Shown one piece after another: positions 43,354 to 52,426 of a stretch of 64,000 bases of DNA. The stretch lies in contig NZ_JAPFGB010000014.1 in the NCBI RefSeq assembly GCF_026241095.1, forward strand, positions 1 through 64,000, written 5' to 3'. The translations under genes were made by a program, and so were the position numbers. The DNA is from Saccharopolyspora sp. NFXS83. GTDB lineage: Bacteria; Actinomycetota; Actinomycetes; Mycobacteriales; Pseudonocardiaceae. The notes under the pieces were generated by a model that made no database searches, had not been told where the DNA came from, and was given only the letters and a program-made list of their open reading frames with translations. The stretch's first letter is position 1, and each line of letters opens with the position of its first letter.

Positions 43354-44979
43354 ATGATGTCTTCCGCACCTGCCGCGACCGGGCCACGCCCCGGCGAACC
43401 CGACCGCACCGGGCGCGCGCCCCTCCGGGAGTTCCTGCGCCACGCCGTCGTGCTCACCACCGTCGCGGCGACGCTGTCGGGCTGCGCGGTCGCCAACAGC
43501 GACTCCACCGGCGACGCGGGTGCGGCCGACGGAGCCACGTTGCGCGTCGTGCTCACCCAGGAACCGCCGACGCTCGAACCGTGCGAGTCCTCGCTGACCT
43601 CCACCGGCGTGGTGGTGCGCTCCAACATCAGCGAACCGCTGATCGAGCGCGACCCGACCTCCGGCGCGTTGCGGCCTCTGCTGTCGACCGGCTGGCGCCA
43701 GAGCTCCCCCACCACGTGGACGTTCACCACCCGGCCGGGAGTGCGATTCCACGACGGGCGCCCGTTCACCGCCGAGGACGCCGCGTTCTCCATCGACCGC
43801 GCCGTGAACTCCGACCTCGCGTGCAATGTGGACGGTTACGTCTTCGAGGGCCGCGACCTCAGCGTGCGGGCCGACGACGCGAACAGCCTCACGATCACCA
43901 CGGCCGAACCGGACCCGATCCTGCCGCTGCGGCTGAGCTTCGTGGAGATCGTGCCGCGCGGCACCAGCACCGAGGCGAAGGTGCGCGAGCCCGTCGGCAC
44001 CGGCCCCTACTCGATCGCCGACTGGCAGACCGGCGTGTCCATCTCGTTGCACCGCAACGACGACTACTGGGGCCCGCGGCCCGCGTTCCCCGCCGCGCGC
44101 TACGTCTGGCGCGGCGAATCGAGCGTGCGCGCCGCGATGATCACGAAGGGCGAGGCGGACATCGCCACCGGACTCGACCCGGAGGACGCCGACCAGGACG
44201 ACTCCGTCGCGTACCCGAACAACGAGACCACCGCGCTGCGCCTCGACGGGCGGGAGGCACCGCTCGACGACATCCGGGTGCGCACAGCGATCGGGCTGGC
44301 CATCGACCGGCAGGGGATCACGGACGCGCTGCTCGACGGGCTCGCCCAGCCCGCCGCGCAGCTGGTGCCCGAAGGCGTGGTCGGCTTCAACCCGGCGATG
44401 ACCGCGCCACCCCCCGACCCCGAGACCGCGCGGCGCCTGGTCGCCGAAGCCGCCGCCGACGGCGTGCCGGTGGACCGCCCGATCACGCTCATCGCCCGCA
44501 ACGCGCAGTTCCCCAGGGTTTCCGAGACTGCCGAAGCCCTGCAGTACCAGCTCAACCAGGTCGGCCTCCGGGTGCGGATCCAGATGGCCGACACCGCCGA
44601 ACACCTCCAGTACCAGCTGCGGCCGATGCCGGTGGACGCCGGACCGGTGGCGCTGCTGATCATGCACGGCAACCAGGCCGGGGACGCCGCGTTCACCACC
44701 AGCCAGTACCTGATCAGCGACGGGCCGCAGTCCAACTTCGGCACGCCCGAGCTCGACGAGCGCATCGCCCGCGCCGACGGGCTCTCCGGCCAGGCGCGCC
44801 AGGACGCCTTCGCGGCGATCTTCGCCGTCGAGCGGGACGCGGTCGCGCAGTACGCCTACCTCGCGCACATGCGCGGGCTGCTGGGCATCGCGAAGACCGT
44901 GCGCTACGCACCGAACTCCGCCACCGGTGACGAACTGCGGCTCGCCGCCGTCACCCCCGCCGACGGGCAGGTCCGCTGA
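43354..44979 (+). CDS. Peptide/nickel-type ABC transporter substrate-binding lipoprotein
   Basis: This 541-residue family 5 binding protein has an N-terminal lipoprotein signal (HAVVLTTVAATLSGC, cysteine near residue 47). Typical DppA/OppA segments are VVLTQEPPTLEPCES, TFTTRPGVRFHDGRPFTAED, VGTGPYSIADWQTGVSISLH and ALQYQLNQVGLRVRIQ. The signal is preceded by about 30 hydrophilic residues, so the true start could be later. GGAGAGACG precedes the ATG pair at 43354/43357. It opens an operon with permease and ATPase genes; the ligand is unknown. Confidence 0.88.
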   Translation: MMSSAPAATGPRPGEPDRTGRAPLREFLRHAVVLTTVAATLSGCAVANSDSTGDAGAADGATLRVVLTQEPPTLEPCESSLTSTGVVVRSNISEPLIERDPTSGALRPLLSTGWRQSSPTTWTFTTRPGVRFHDGRPFTAEDAAFSIDRAVNSDLACNVDGYVFEGRDLSVRADDANSLTITTAEPDPILPLRLSFVEIVPRGTSTEAKVREPVGTGPYSIADWQTGVSISLHRNDDYWGPRPAFPAARYVWRGESSVRAAMITKGEADIATGLDPEDADQDDSVAYPNNETTALRLDGREAPLDDIRVRTAIGLAIDRQGITDALLDGLAQPAAQLVPEGVVGFNPAMTAPPPDPETARRLVAEAAADGVPVDRPITLIARNAQFPRVSETAEALQYQLNQVGLRVRIQMADTAEHLQYQLRPMPVDAGPVALLIMHGNQAGDAAFTTSQYLISDGPQSNFGTPELDERIARADGLSGQARQDAFAAIFAVERDAVAQYAYLAHMRGLLGIAKTVRYAPNSATGDELRLAAVTPADGQVR

Positions 44980-44980
44980 C

Positions 44981-45910
44981 ATGACGACCTTCCTGCGCAA
45001 GCGCATCGTCTCCAGCGCGATCCCGCTGCTCGTGGTGGTGCTGGGCGTGTTCTGCCTGGCCCGGCTCACCGGCAGCCCGGTGAACCTGTACCTGCCGCTG
45101 AGCGCCACCGCCGAGCAGCGCGCCGAGTTCGCCGCCGAGCACGGCTTCGACCAGCCGATCCTGGTGCAGCTGTGGGACTACGTGCTGGGCGCGCTGCGGC
45201 TGGACTTCGGCGAATCGCTGCGCACCGGGCAGGGCGCGGGCGAGATGGTGCTCGCCGCGTTCCCCGCCACCTTGCAGCTCGCGGCCGTCACGATGCTCAT
45301 CGCGATCGCGGGGGCGGTGCTGATCGGCAGCCTCGCCGCGTACCGGCCGAACTCGCCCGCCGACCGGACCGCGAGCTTCCTGTCGATGACCGCGGCAAGC
45401 ATCCCGGACTTCTGGTTCGCGATCATGGGCGTGCTGGTGTTCGGGGTGAGCCTGGCGCTGCTGCCGACCTCCGGCGTCGACGGCGGCGCCGAGGTGTGGG
45501 TGCTGCCCATCGCGACGCTGCTGATCCGGCCGTTCGGCGTGCTGGTGCAGGTGGTGCGCGGGGCGATGGTGGCGGCGCTGTCCGCGCCCTACGTGAAGCT
45601 GGCGCGCAGCAAGGGAGCGAGCGAGCGGCGGGTCGTGTTCGGGCACGCGCTGCGCAACGCCACGGTGCCCGCGCTGACCGTCGCGGGCGACCTGACGATC
45701 GGCCTGGTCAACGGCGCCGTCGTGGTGGAGACGATCTTCGGCTGGCCGGGCATCGGCAAGCTGATGATCGACTCGATCCTGCAGCGCGACTTCGCGGTGC
45801 TGCAGGCGGCCGTGCTGCTGACCGCCGTGACGATCTTCGCCCTGAACATCCTCATCGACGTCTGCTACGCGCTGCTCGATCCGCGCGTGCGCCAGACCGC
45901 ACCGGCCTAA
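44981..45910 (+). CDS. Dipeptide-type ABC transporter permease (DppB-like)
   Basis: This 309-residue permease has six spans. It begins with the DppB signature (RKRIVSSAIPLLVVVLGVF, then a large periplasmic loop AEFAAEHGFDQPILVQLWDY). It contains the EAA loop LARSKGASERRVVFGHALRN and NGAVVVETIFGWPGIGKLM. It begins one base after the binding-protein stop. Unusually, the next operon gene is 247 bases away, and the gap holds the third copy of the structured repeat. Confidence 0.9.
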   Translation: MTTFLRKRIVSSAIPLLVVVLGVFCLARLTGSPVNLYLPLSATAEQRAEFAAEHGFDQPILVQLWDYVLGALRLDFGESLRTGQGAGEMVLAAFPATLQLAAVTMLIAIAGAVLIGSLAAYRPNSPADRTASFLSMTAASIPDFWFAIMGVLVFGVSLALLPTSGVDGGAEVWVLPIATLLIRPFGVLVQVVRGAMVAALSAPYVKLARSKGASERRVVFGHALRNATVPALTVAGDLTIGLVNGAVVVETIFGWPGIGKLMIDSILQRDFAVLQAAVLLTAVTIFALNILIDVCYALLDPRVRQTAPA

Positions 45911-45938
45911 GGAGTTACGGGATGACCTGCGCAGGTGT

Positions 45939-46080
45939 CCGGGTAGCGGAACCTCAGCGGCTTCCTCGCCGCGGGATCGCCTTCTCGTGCGGCTCCCCCG
46001 GCGAAATCGCCGTCCGCACGACGAAGCCGCGCAGAACCCGCCGGTGGTCCGGCTGCGCGCGCTCAGCGGCTCCGCCCCCG
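45939..46080 (+). repeat. Structured intergenic repeat, copy 3 (inside an operon)
   Basis: This copy begins 29 bases after the DppB stop. Shared blocks are GGGTAGCGGAACCTCAGCGGC, CTTCCTCGCCGCGGGATCG, GGCGAAATCGCC (a hairpin at 46000-46011), CAGAACCCGCCGGTGGTCC and a trailing GCTCAGCGGCTCCGCC. The outer stem is shorter (GCGGCTTC 45957-45964 with GAAGCCGC 46023-46030). It splits the peptide importer operon between its two permease genes. Confidence 0.75.
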
Positions 46081-46157
46081 GCAGCACGACGAGCCGGAGC
46101 ACCTCGTTCAGACGCCCACATGGCCGCCGCAGCACTGCCGAGCCGGAGGAAACGACG

Positions 46158-48128
46158 ATGACGACTGCCGAAACCGCGGCCGACGCGTCCCGGCGACCGC
46201 CGCGCTGGTGGGCGCTGCTGGGCAAGGACCGGATGGCGGCGGTGGCCGCCGTGGTCCTGGGGCTCGTGCTGGTCACCGCCGTGTTCGGCCCGCTGCTGCT
46301 GGGCGACGCGGCCGTGCGCCAGGACCTGCGGGCGTCCCTGCTGGCGCCGTCGTTCGACCACGGCGTCACCGGCCTGCTGGGCACCGACGTGCTGGGCCGC
46401 AGCGTGCTCGCCCGGCTCGTCGAGGCCGCCGGCACCACGTTGTCCATCGCCGTGCCGGCAGTGCTGTGCTCGCTGCTGCTGGGTTCCGCCGTGGGCATGT
46501 GGGCGGGATTCCACGGCGGCCGGCGGGAGAACGTGGCGATGCGCGTCGCCGACGTGATCCTGAGCTTCCCGTCGCTGCTGCTGGCGGTGGTGGTGCTGTA
46601 CGTGTTCGCGCCGAGCGCGGCGAACATCGTGCTCATCATCGCGCTGGCCCGCATCCCCGTGTACCTGCGCACCGCCCGCGCCGAGGCCGCGGAGCTCAAG
46701 AGCCGGTTGTTCGTCGACGCGGCGCGCACCTTCGGCACCGGCAGCGGTCCGACGATCTACCGGCACGTCCTGCCGATCGCGATGCCGACGCTGCTGACGG
46801 TGGCCGCCACCGACTTCTGCTTCGTGATGCTCACCGAGTCCTCGCTGAGCTTCCTCGGCATCGGCATCCAGCCGCCGGAGGTGAGCTGGGGCCTGATGGT
46901 GGCGCAGGGCCGCCAATACCTGCAGACGGCCTGGTGGATAGCGGTGCTGCCGGGCCTGGCGATCGTGGTGACCACGGTGTCGGCGACGGTGCTGGCGGCG
47001 TGGGTGCGGCTGGCCACGGATCCGGCGCAGCGCTGGCGGCTCACGCTGCCGCGCGCGGAGGAGGGCGCCGTCCCCACCGGGAACCGTTCCACCGCAACGA
47101 CTTCCTCCACCACGGAGGCCGGCGCGACGCCCGCGAGCGCGCCCGGCGCACCGGATGCCGCGCTGGCCGTCGAGGACCTCACCGTCGACCTGCGCACCCC
47201 GCACGTGACGGTGCGCGCCGTCGACCACGTCGGATTCTCCGTCCACAAGGGACGCACGTTGGCGCTGCTCGGCGAGTCCGGCTGCGGGAAGTCGATGACC
47301 GCGCAGGCCATCGTCGGCCTGCTCGACCCGATCGCGCGGGTCACCGACGGTTCCGTGCGGGTCGCCGGGACCGACGTGCTCCGGCTCGACACCACCGCCC
47401 GCCGCAAGCTCGCCGGACCGGCGCTGTCCATCGTGTTCCAGGACGCGCTCACCGCGCTCAACCCGGTGCAGCCGGTCGGCAGGCAGCTCGCCGAACCGTT
47501 CCGGATCCACCGGGGCCTGTCGCGGCGCAAGGCCCGGGAGAAGGCCGTGGAGCTGATGGAGACCGTCGGCATCCCCGAACCGCGCGCCCGCGCGCGCTCC
47601 TACCCGCACCAGTTCTCCGGCGGGATGCGGCAGCGGCTGCTCATCGCGATGGCCGTGGCGCTGGAGCCGCACGTGCTGCTGGCGGACGAGCCGACCACGG
47701 CGCTCGACGTGACGGTGCAGGCGCAGATCATGCGGCTGCTGCGGGACCTGCAGGCGCGCCACGACATGGCGCTGGTGCTCATCACGCACGACCTGGCCGT
47801 CGTCGCCGAGCACGCCGACGACGTGGCGATCATGTACGCGGGCACCGTGGTGGAGACCGGCCCGGTCGCCGAGGTCTTCGCGAACCCGCGCCACCCGTAC
47901 ACCAAGGGCCTGCTCGACTCCGTTCCCGAGCACGCCGAGAAGGGCAGGCCGCTGCCCGCGGTACCGGGCAGCCCGCCGGAACTCAGCGCCCTCCCCGCGG
48001 GCTGCGCGTTCCAGGCCCGGTGCCCGATGGCCCGCGAGCGCTGCACCGAGCAGCGCCCCGCCCTGACCGCCACCGGCGACTCCCGCGCCGCCGCCTGCCA
48101 CTTCACCGAGGAGCTCACCCATGCCTGA
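46158..48128 (+). CDS. Fused peptide ABC permease and ATPase (DppC-DppD)
   Basis: This 656-residue protein joins a DppC-type permease (about residues 1-295, with LLGTDVLGRSVLARLVEAAG and the EAA loop AARTFGTGSGPTIYRHVLPI) to a DppD-type ATPase (about 330-650). The ATPase part has Walker A GESGCGKS, signature FSGGMRQRLLIAMA, Walker B LLADEPTTALDVT, switch LITHDLAVV, and the C-terminal oligopeptide domain PALRCTEQRP-like CAFQARCPMARERC with its cysteine-rich cluster. A low-complexity Thr/Ala linker (about 298-330) connects them. GGAGGAAACG precedes ATG 46158. The fusion fixes permease and one ATPase at one to one. Confidence 0.9.
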   Translation: MTTAETAADASRRPPRWWALLGKDRMAAVAAVVLGLVLVTAVFGPLLLGDAAVRQDLRASLLAPSFDHGVTGLLGTDVLGRSVLARLVEAAGTTLSIAVPAVLCSLLLGSAVGMWAGFHGGRRENVAMRVADVILSFPSLLLAVVVLYVFAPSAANIVLIIALARIPVYLRTARAEAAELKSRLFVDAARTFGTGSGPTIYRHVLPIAMPTLLTVAATDFCFVMLTESSLSFLGIGIQPPEVSWGLMVAQGRQYLQTAWWIAVLPGLAIVVTTVSATVLAAWVRLATDPAQRWRLTLPRAEEGAVPTGNRSTATTSSTTEAGATPASAPGAPDAALAVEDLTVDLRTPHVTVRAVDHVGFSVHKGRTLALLGESGCGKSMTAQAIVGLLDPIARVTDGSVRVAGTDVLRLDTTARRKLAGPALSIVFQDALTALNPVQPVGRQLAEPFRIHRGLSRRKAREKAVELMETVGIPEPRARARSYPHQFSGGMRQRLLIAMAVALEPHVLLADEPTTALDVTVQAQIMRLLRDLQARHDMALVLITHDLAVVAEHADDVAIMYAGTVVETGPVAEVFANPRHPYTKGLLDSVPEHAEKGRPLPAVPGSPPELSALPAGCAFQARCPMARERCTEQRPALTATGDSRAAACHFTEELTHA

Positions 48129-49098
48129 GCCGTTGCTGGAGGTCTCCGGTCTGCGCAAGACGTTCCGCGTGGCGCGCGGCGCTCGGCTCACCGCGCTCGA
48201 CGGCGTCGACCTGCGGCTGGGGCGCGGCGAGACGCTCGGGCTGGTCGGCGAGTCCGGCTGCGGCAAGTCGACGCTGGCCCGCGTGCTGCTGATGCTGGAT
48301 CGCCCCGACGAGGGCGCGGTGCGCTTCGCCGGAACGGACCCGTTCTCGTTGCGCGGCAAGGAGTTGCTGGCGTGGCGGCGGCGGGTGCAGATGGTGTTCC
48401 AAGATCCGTTCGCCTCGCTGAACTCGCGGATGACGGCCGCCGACATCATCGGCGAGCCGTGGCGCACGCACCGCGATGCCGCGCCCACTGGCCCCGCGAA
48501 GGACGCCCGGATCCGCGAACTGCTGGACCTGGTGGGGTTGCGCGCAGGCGATGCCCACCGCTACCCGAACGAGTTCTCCGGCGGCCAGCGGCAACGCCTC
48601 GGCATCGCCCGCGCGCTGGCGCTCGGCCCGGACCTGATCGTGTGCGACGAACCGGTCTCCGCGCTGGACCTGTCGGTGCAGGCCCAAGTGCTGAACCTGC
48701 TGGCGGAGCTGCAGCAGCGGCTCGGCGTGTCGTACGTGTTCATCTCCCACGACCTGTCGGTGGTGCGTCACGTCGCCGACCGGGTGTCGGTGATGTACCT
48801 CGGCAAGATCATCGAACAGGGCCGCACCTCGGACGTCTTCGACCGGCCGCTGCACCCGTACACCGCCGCTTTGATGTCCGCGGCACCGAAGCTCAACCCC
48901 GCGCCGGGATCCGAGCGGATCCTGCTCGGCGGCGAGATCCCGTCCCCGCTGAACCCGCCCTCGGGTTGCCGGTTCCGCACCCGCTGCCACCACGCCACCG
49001 ACCGGTGCGCGGCCGAAGCACCCGGCGTGGTGAGCCGCGGCGACGTGCGCGCCGAACCGCACGAAGGCCGGTGCCACTTCCCGCTGACGCCCGCATGA
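48121..49098 (+). CDS. Peptide ABC transporter ATPase (DppF-like)
   Basis: This 325-residue second ATPase has Walker A GESGCGKST (about residues 44-52), MVFQDPFASLNSRMTAADII, signature FSGGQRQRLGIARAL, Walker B VCDEPVSALDLS, switch ISHDLSVV and the oligopeptide C-terminal domain (GCRFRTRCHHATDRC). It starts eight bases before the fusion gene's stop, so the two ATPase subunits are translated together. The next gene also overlaps it. Confidence 0.92.
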   Translation: MPEPLLEVSGLRKTFRVARGARLTALDGVDLRLGRGETLGLVGESGCGKSTLARVLLMLDRPDEGAVRFAGTDPFSLRGKELLAWRRRVQMVFQDPFASLNSRMTAADIIGEPWRTHRDAAPTGPAKDARIRELLDLVGLRAGDAHRYPNEFSGGQRQRLGIARALALGPDLIVCDEPVSALDLSVQAQVLNLLAELQQRLGVSYVFISHDLSVVRHVADRVSVMYLGKIIEQGRTSDVFDRPLHPYTAALMSAAPKLNPAPGSERILLGGEIPSPLNPPSGCRFRTRCHHATDRCAAEAPGVVSRGDVRAEPHEGRCHFPLTPA

Positions 49099-49811
49099 GC
49101 GGCGGCGTGTTCGCGGCGCTGTGCGTCGTGGTGCTCGTCGGCGCGCTGCTGCAGGTGTCGATCGGGTTCGGGCTGGGCATGCTCGCGGCCCCCGTCCTCG
49201 CGCTGCTCGCGCCGGAGCTGCTGCCCGCGGTGGTGGTGCTGCTGGCGGCGGCGGTGACCGGGGCGGTCGTGCTGCTGGAAGGCGAACACCTGGACGTGCG
49301 CGGCACCGCGTGGGCGCTGCTCGGCCGCGTTCCCGGAGTGGCCGCCGGGGCGGTGCTGGTGGCGGCGCTGCCCGCGCGTGCGCTCGCGCTGTGCGTGGCG
49401 GCCGTGGTGGCGCTCGGCGTGCTCGCGTCGTGGTGGGGTTTCACCCCGCACCCGACGCGGCGCGCCGTGGTGGTGGCGGGCCTGGCTTCGGGCCTGATGG
49501 CGACCACCACGGCCATCGGCGGCCCACCGATGGCGATGGTGTGGCAGCGGTTGGCCGGCCCGAGGCTGCGCAGCACGATGAGCGCGTACTTCCTGCTCGG
49601 TTCGATCATGACCTTCACCGGCCTGTGCCTGGCGGGCGTGGTGACCACCGAGAGCCTGCGCTACGCGGTGCTGCTCGCTCCCGCCGCGGCGGCGGGCGTG
49701 CTGCTCGCCCGCCCGCTGGCCGCCCACCTCGACGTGGGCCGCACGCGGAACCTGGCGATGCTCCTGTCCCTCGCGGGCGCAGCCACCCTCACCGCCCAGC
49801 AGCTCACGTAG
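49095..49811 (+). CDS. TauE/SafE-family membrane exporter
   Basis: This 238-residue protein has about eight spans and the two-fold TauE/SafE pattern (LLQVSIGFGLGMLAAPVLAL near the start and GLMATTTAIGGPPMAMVWQR in the second half). Family members export sulfite, sulfoacetate or similar anions, or act as uncharacterised permeases. The ATG overlaps the DppF-like stop by four bases, so it belongs to the peptide importer operon. That pairing hints at export of a by-product of the imported compound, which is inference. Confidence 0.85.
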   Translation: MSGGVFAALCVVVLVGALLQVSIGFGLGMLAAPVLALLAPELLPAVVVLLAAAVTGAVVLLEGEHLDVRGTAWALLGRVPGVAAGAVLVAALPARALALCVAAVVALGVLASWWGFTPHPTRRAVVVAGLASGLMATTTAIGGPPMAMVWQRLAGPRLRSTMSAYFLLGSIMTFTGLCLAGVVTTESLRYAVLLAPAAAAGVLLARPLAAHLDVGRTRNLAMLLSLAGAATLTAQQLT

Positions 49812-49885
49812 CGGGACCGACGCTCCTCTCCCGATACCCTGCGAGGGAAGCGAAGCACTGACCGGTCTTCCTGCCGAGGAGTCCA

Positions 49886-50794
49886 GTGGACGACACCGCG
49901 AGCACGGCTCCGCGAGGAGAGCTCTTCGACGTCTCGGGCGGCGCGATGCTGCTGCACCGTTCCGGCACCGGCGACCCGCCCGTGGTGTTCCTCGCCGGTG
50001 GCGGGATGTCCGGGCTGTACTACTGGAACGTGCACGACCTCGTCGCGGAGTTCACCACCAGCGTCATCCACGACCGGCTCGGCCTGGGCTGGAGCGACGC
50101 GGTGGACCTCCCCCGCAGCGGCGCGCAGGTGACCGACGACCTGCGCGAACTGCTGCGCGCGGCGGCCGTGCCCGGCCCGTACCTGCTGGTCGGGCACTCG
50201 CTCGGTGGCCTGCACGCACGGCTCTACGCGAAGCGCTTCCCCGCTGAGGTCGCCGGTCTGGTCCTGCTGGACCCCACGCACGAGGACATCGCCGACTACC
50301 TCCCGGAGCAGGAAGCCCGGCGGTTGCGGAACTGGAACACCGACCCCTCGGCCCCGCACGCCGAGCAGGTGAACGCGATGCGCTCCGCGTACCGGGCCGC
50401 GTTCGACCGAGCGCTCACCGGCTGGCCCGGCGACATCCGGGAACCGCTGTTGGACCGGGCGTTCGGCGACGAGGGCTACCGGCGATCGCTGCGGGAACCG
50501 CTGAACCTGCGGCACCTGTTCGACGAAGTCCGCGACGCCGGTTCCGAGCCCGACGTGCCGCTGATCGTCGTGTCCGCCATGGGGCCCGATCCGATCGCCG
50601 ACGAGCTCGCACCGCCCGGATCTCGGGACGAGTCCGCCGAATCCGGCCGGGCCAAGCACCGGCTCTACTCGGACCTGGCCGCGGCGCGCCCCCGAGCCGA
50701 GATCCGGCGGCTGGACGACGCCGGACATTCGAACATCACCTGGAGCCGACCGGACGCGGTCGTGCGAGCGATCCGGGACGTCCTGACGCGCTGA
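49886..50794 (+). CDS. Alpha/beta hydrolase
   Basis: This 302-residue cytoplasmic hydrolase shows the oxyanion region VVFLAGGGMSGLYYW, nucleophile elbow GHSLGG (about residue 105), the acid after LIVVSAMGPDP and the histidine in DDAGHSNITW. It resembles proline iminopeptidase/haloalkane-dehalogenase-like esterases; the substrate is unknown. The GTG start follows GAGGAGTCCA. It lies 74 bases after the exporter gene and may be read from the same transcript. Confidence 0.82.
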   Translation: MDDTASTAPRGELFDVSGGAMLLHRSGTGDPPVVFLAGGGMSGLYYWNVHDLVAEFTTSVIHDRLGLGWSDAVDLPRSGAQVTDDLRELLRAAAVPGPYLLVGHSLGGLHARLYAKRFPAEVAGLVLLDPTHEDIADYLPEQEARRLRNWNTDPSAPHAEQVNAMRSAYRAAFDRALTGWPGDIREPLLDRAFGDEGYRRSLREPLNLRHLFDEVRDAGSEPDVPLIVVSAMGPDPIADELAPPGSRDESAESGRAKHRLYSDLAAARPRAEIRRLDDAGHSNITWSRPDAVVRAIRDVLTR

Positions 50795-50882
50795 CCTGAC
50801 GGTTCCGGTGGTGGGCCGAGCGCGCGGAAACCCCGCTGCGCGGCGGAAATCGCTCGGCTCGCGAATGCGGAGGCCGAACAGG

Positions 50883-50896
50883 TTACTCGCGCGTAA
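50883..50896. promoter_or_regulatory. Inverted repeat upstream of the secreted lipase
   Basis: TTACTCGCGCGTAA is a 14-bp inverted repeat with one mismatched pair, of the kind bound by TetR dimers. It lies in the 363-base gap 50795-51157, which holds no gene I can support. Confidence 0.35.
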
Positions 50897-51157
50897 TGAG
50901 ATCGTCGAGGAGTTCCACGTCCCGCTTCGGCGATCTACACTTCCGTCCTCGCACGGCTGTGATCAGCGACGATCTCGCCGAACACGGCATCTGTTCCGGC
51001 CCACGACCGCCTGCCGCCGACGAACGCCCCGGCACCGGAGCCCGCCCGGCGCACCCCGCTCGCACCGACGATGGCGACCCCGCACCCACCGGGTTTCGCG
51101 ACCGTCCACATCGGTCAGGAAGCGCACGACGGCGTGCGCGCTCAACGAGGAGTTCCC

Positions 51158-52363
51158 GTGCCACCGATCTCGTCCTCCCGCACCCCACTCCGCACGTTCG
51201 GCTGGCGGACGCTCGCGGTCGCCGCGGCGCTGGCGCTGGCCGTTCCTTCCGGAGCCGCCGCGGCCACCGCCGAACCGCCGCAAGGCCCGCCCGGCGACGA
51301 GTTCTACCAACCGCCCGCTCCCCTGCCCGACGGCGTGAACGGCGACGTGATCTGGTGGCGCGAACTGCCGCAGCAGCTGGGCACCAAGGCGTACCTCGTG
51401 CTCTACCGCTCCGAATCCGCGACCGGGCGGCCGATCGCCGTCACCGGCCGCGTCCTGGTGCCGACCACCGAGTGGCGCGGCGAGGGCGAGCGGCCGGTCG
51501 TGTCGATCGGGAGCGGAACGCGCGGGATCGGGGACGATTGCGCGCCGTCGAAGTTCCAGCCGGACTACGAGCGCCCGCTGGTCGAGCCGATGCTCCAGCG
51601 GGGCTGGGCGGTGGCGATCACCGACTACGAAGGTCTCGGCACTCCCGGAACACACCCTTACGTGGTCGGAAAATCCGAGGGCCGCACCGTGATCGACGCG
51701 GCTCGCGCCGCCACCGGACTGCCTGCTGCCGGGTTGAGCCCGGACGGGCCGATCGCGTTCTCCGGGTACTCGCAAGGCGGCGGTGCCGCGGCCTGGGCCG
51801 GTGAGCTCTCGCCGGACTACGCGCCGGAGATGGACGTCGTGGGGGTGGCAGCGGGCGGGAACCCGGCGGATCTGGCGGCGGTGTCGACCTTCCTGGACGG
51901 CGGCATCGGGTTCGGGTTCGCGATGCTCACCGCCGCCGGTTTCGACGCGGCGTACCCAGAGCTGGACCTGATGTCGTTCCTCAACGACAAGGGCAAGGAG
52001 ACCTTCGAGGAGGAGAAGGACGCCTGCGTGGACGCCGTGTTCGGGCACGCCTTCGAGCGCCTGAAGGACTACACGACGCACAGCCCGCTGGAGGATCCGC
52101 GCTGGCAGGCGCGGTTGGAGGAGAACTCGCTCGGTTCCCGCCCGCAGCAGGCACCGATCTACCTGTTCCACGGCACCCACGACGAGATCCTCCCGCGCGA
52201 CCAGGCGGAAGGACTCCGCGATCAGTACTGCGCGGCGGGCTCCGAGGTCACCTGGCGCACCTTCCCCGGTGAGCACGTGAGCACCCTGATCACCGGCGCG
52301 GGCTCCGCCGTCGACTACCTCGCCGACCGCTTCGACGGCGACACCCCGGAATCCGACTGCTGA
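51158..52363 (+). CDS. Secreted lipase (fungal-LIP/secretory-lipase family)
   Basis: This 401-residue exported protein has a signal peptide (GWRTLAVAAALALAVPSGAAAA). The lipase core shows RVLVPTTEWRGEGERPVVSI, WAVAITDYEGLGTPGTHPYVVG, the nucleophile elbow GYSQGGGAAAW (serine near residue 208), LFHGTHDEILP for the acid, and HVSTLITG for the histidine. The YSQGG elbow is characteristic of secretory lipases of this family rather than GHSMG types. GTG 51158 follows GAGGAG; an upstream ATG at 51071 would bury the signal peptide. Confidence 0.87.
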   Translation: MPPISSSRTPLRTFGWRTLAVAAALALAVPSGAAAATAEPPQGPPGDEFYQPPAPLPDGVNGDVIWWRELPQQLGTKAYLVLYRSESATGRPIAVTGRVLVPTTEWRGEGERPVVSIGSGTRGIGDDCAPSKFQPDYERPLVEPMLQRGWAVAITDYEGLGTPGTHPYVVGKSEGRTVIDAARAATGLPAAGLSPDGPIAFSGYSQGGGAAAWAGELSPDYAPEMDVVGVAAGGNPADLAAVSTFLDGGIGFGFAMLTAAGFDAAYPELDLMSFLNDKGKETFEEEKDACVDAVFGHAFERLKDYTTHSPLEDPRWQARLEENSLGSRPQQAPIYLFHGTHDEILPRDQAEGLRDQYCAAGSEVTWRTFPGEHVSTLITGAGSAVDYLADRFDGDTPESDC

Positions 52364-52369
52364 CGCACC

Positions 52370-52399
52370 GGACGGGCCGCTCCCCGGGGCGGCCCGTCC
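52370..52399. terminator. Hairpin terminator between convergent genes
   Basis: GGACGGGCCGC (52370-52380) pairs with GCGGCCCGTCC (52389-52399), 11 bp, between the lipase stop (52363) and the EamA transporter stop (52427). Confidence 0.75.
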
Positions 52400-52426
52400 A
52401 CGTCCTGCCAGGCCGGGCGGAGCGCA

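Noticed and set aside
43262-43357. Short ORF (MQTDCTFIDSSVF...) between the promoter and the peptide-binding protein
   Set aside because: No ribosome site and no resemblance to known leader peptides; kept only as 5' untranslated sequence.
45954-48488. 844-codon minus-strand open frame opposite the peptide ABC genes
   Set aside because: Shadow of the DppC-DppD fusion and DppF genes; low-complexity translation.
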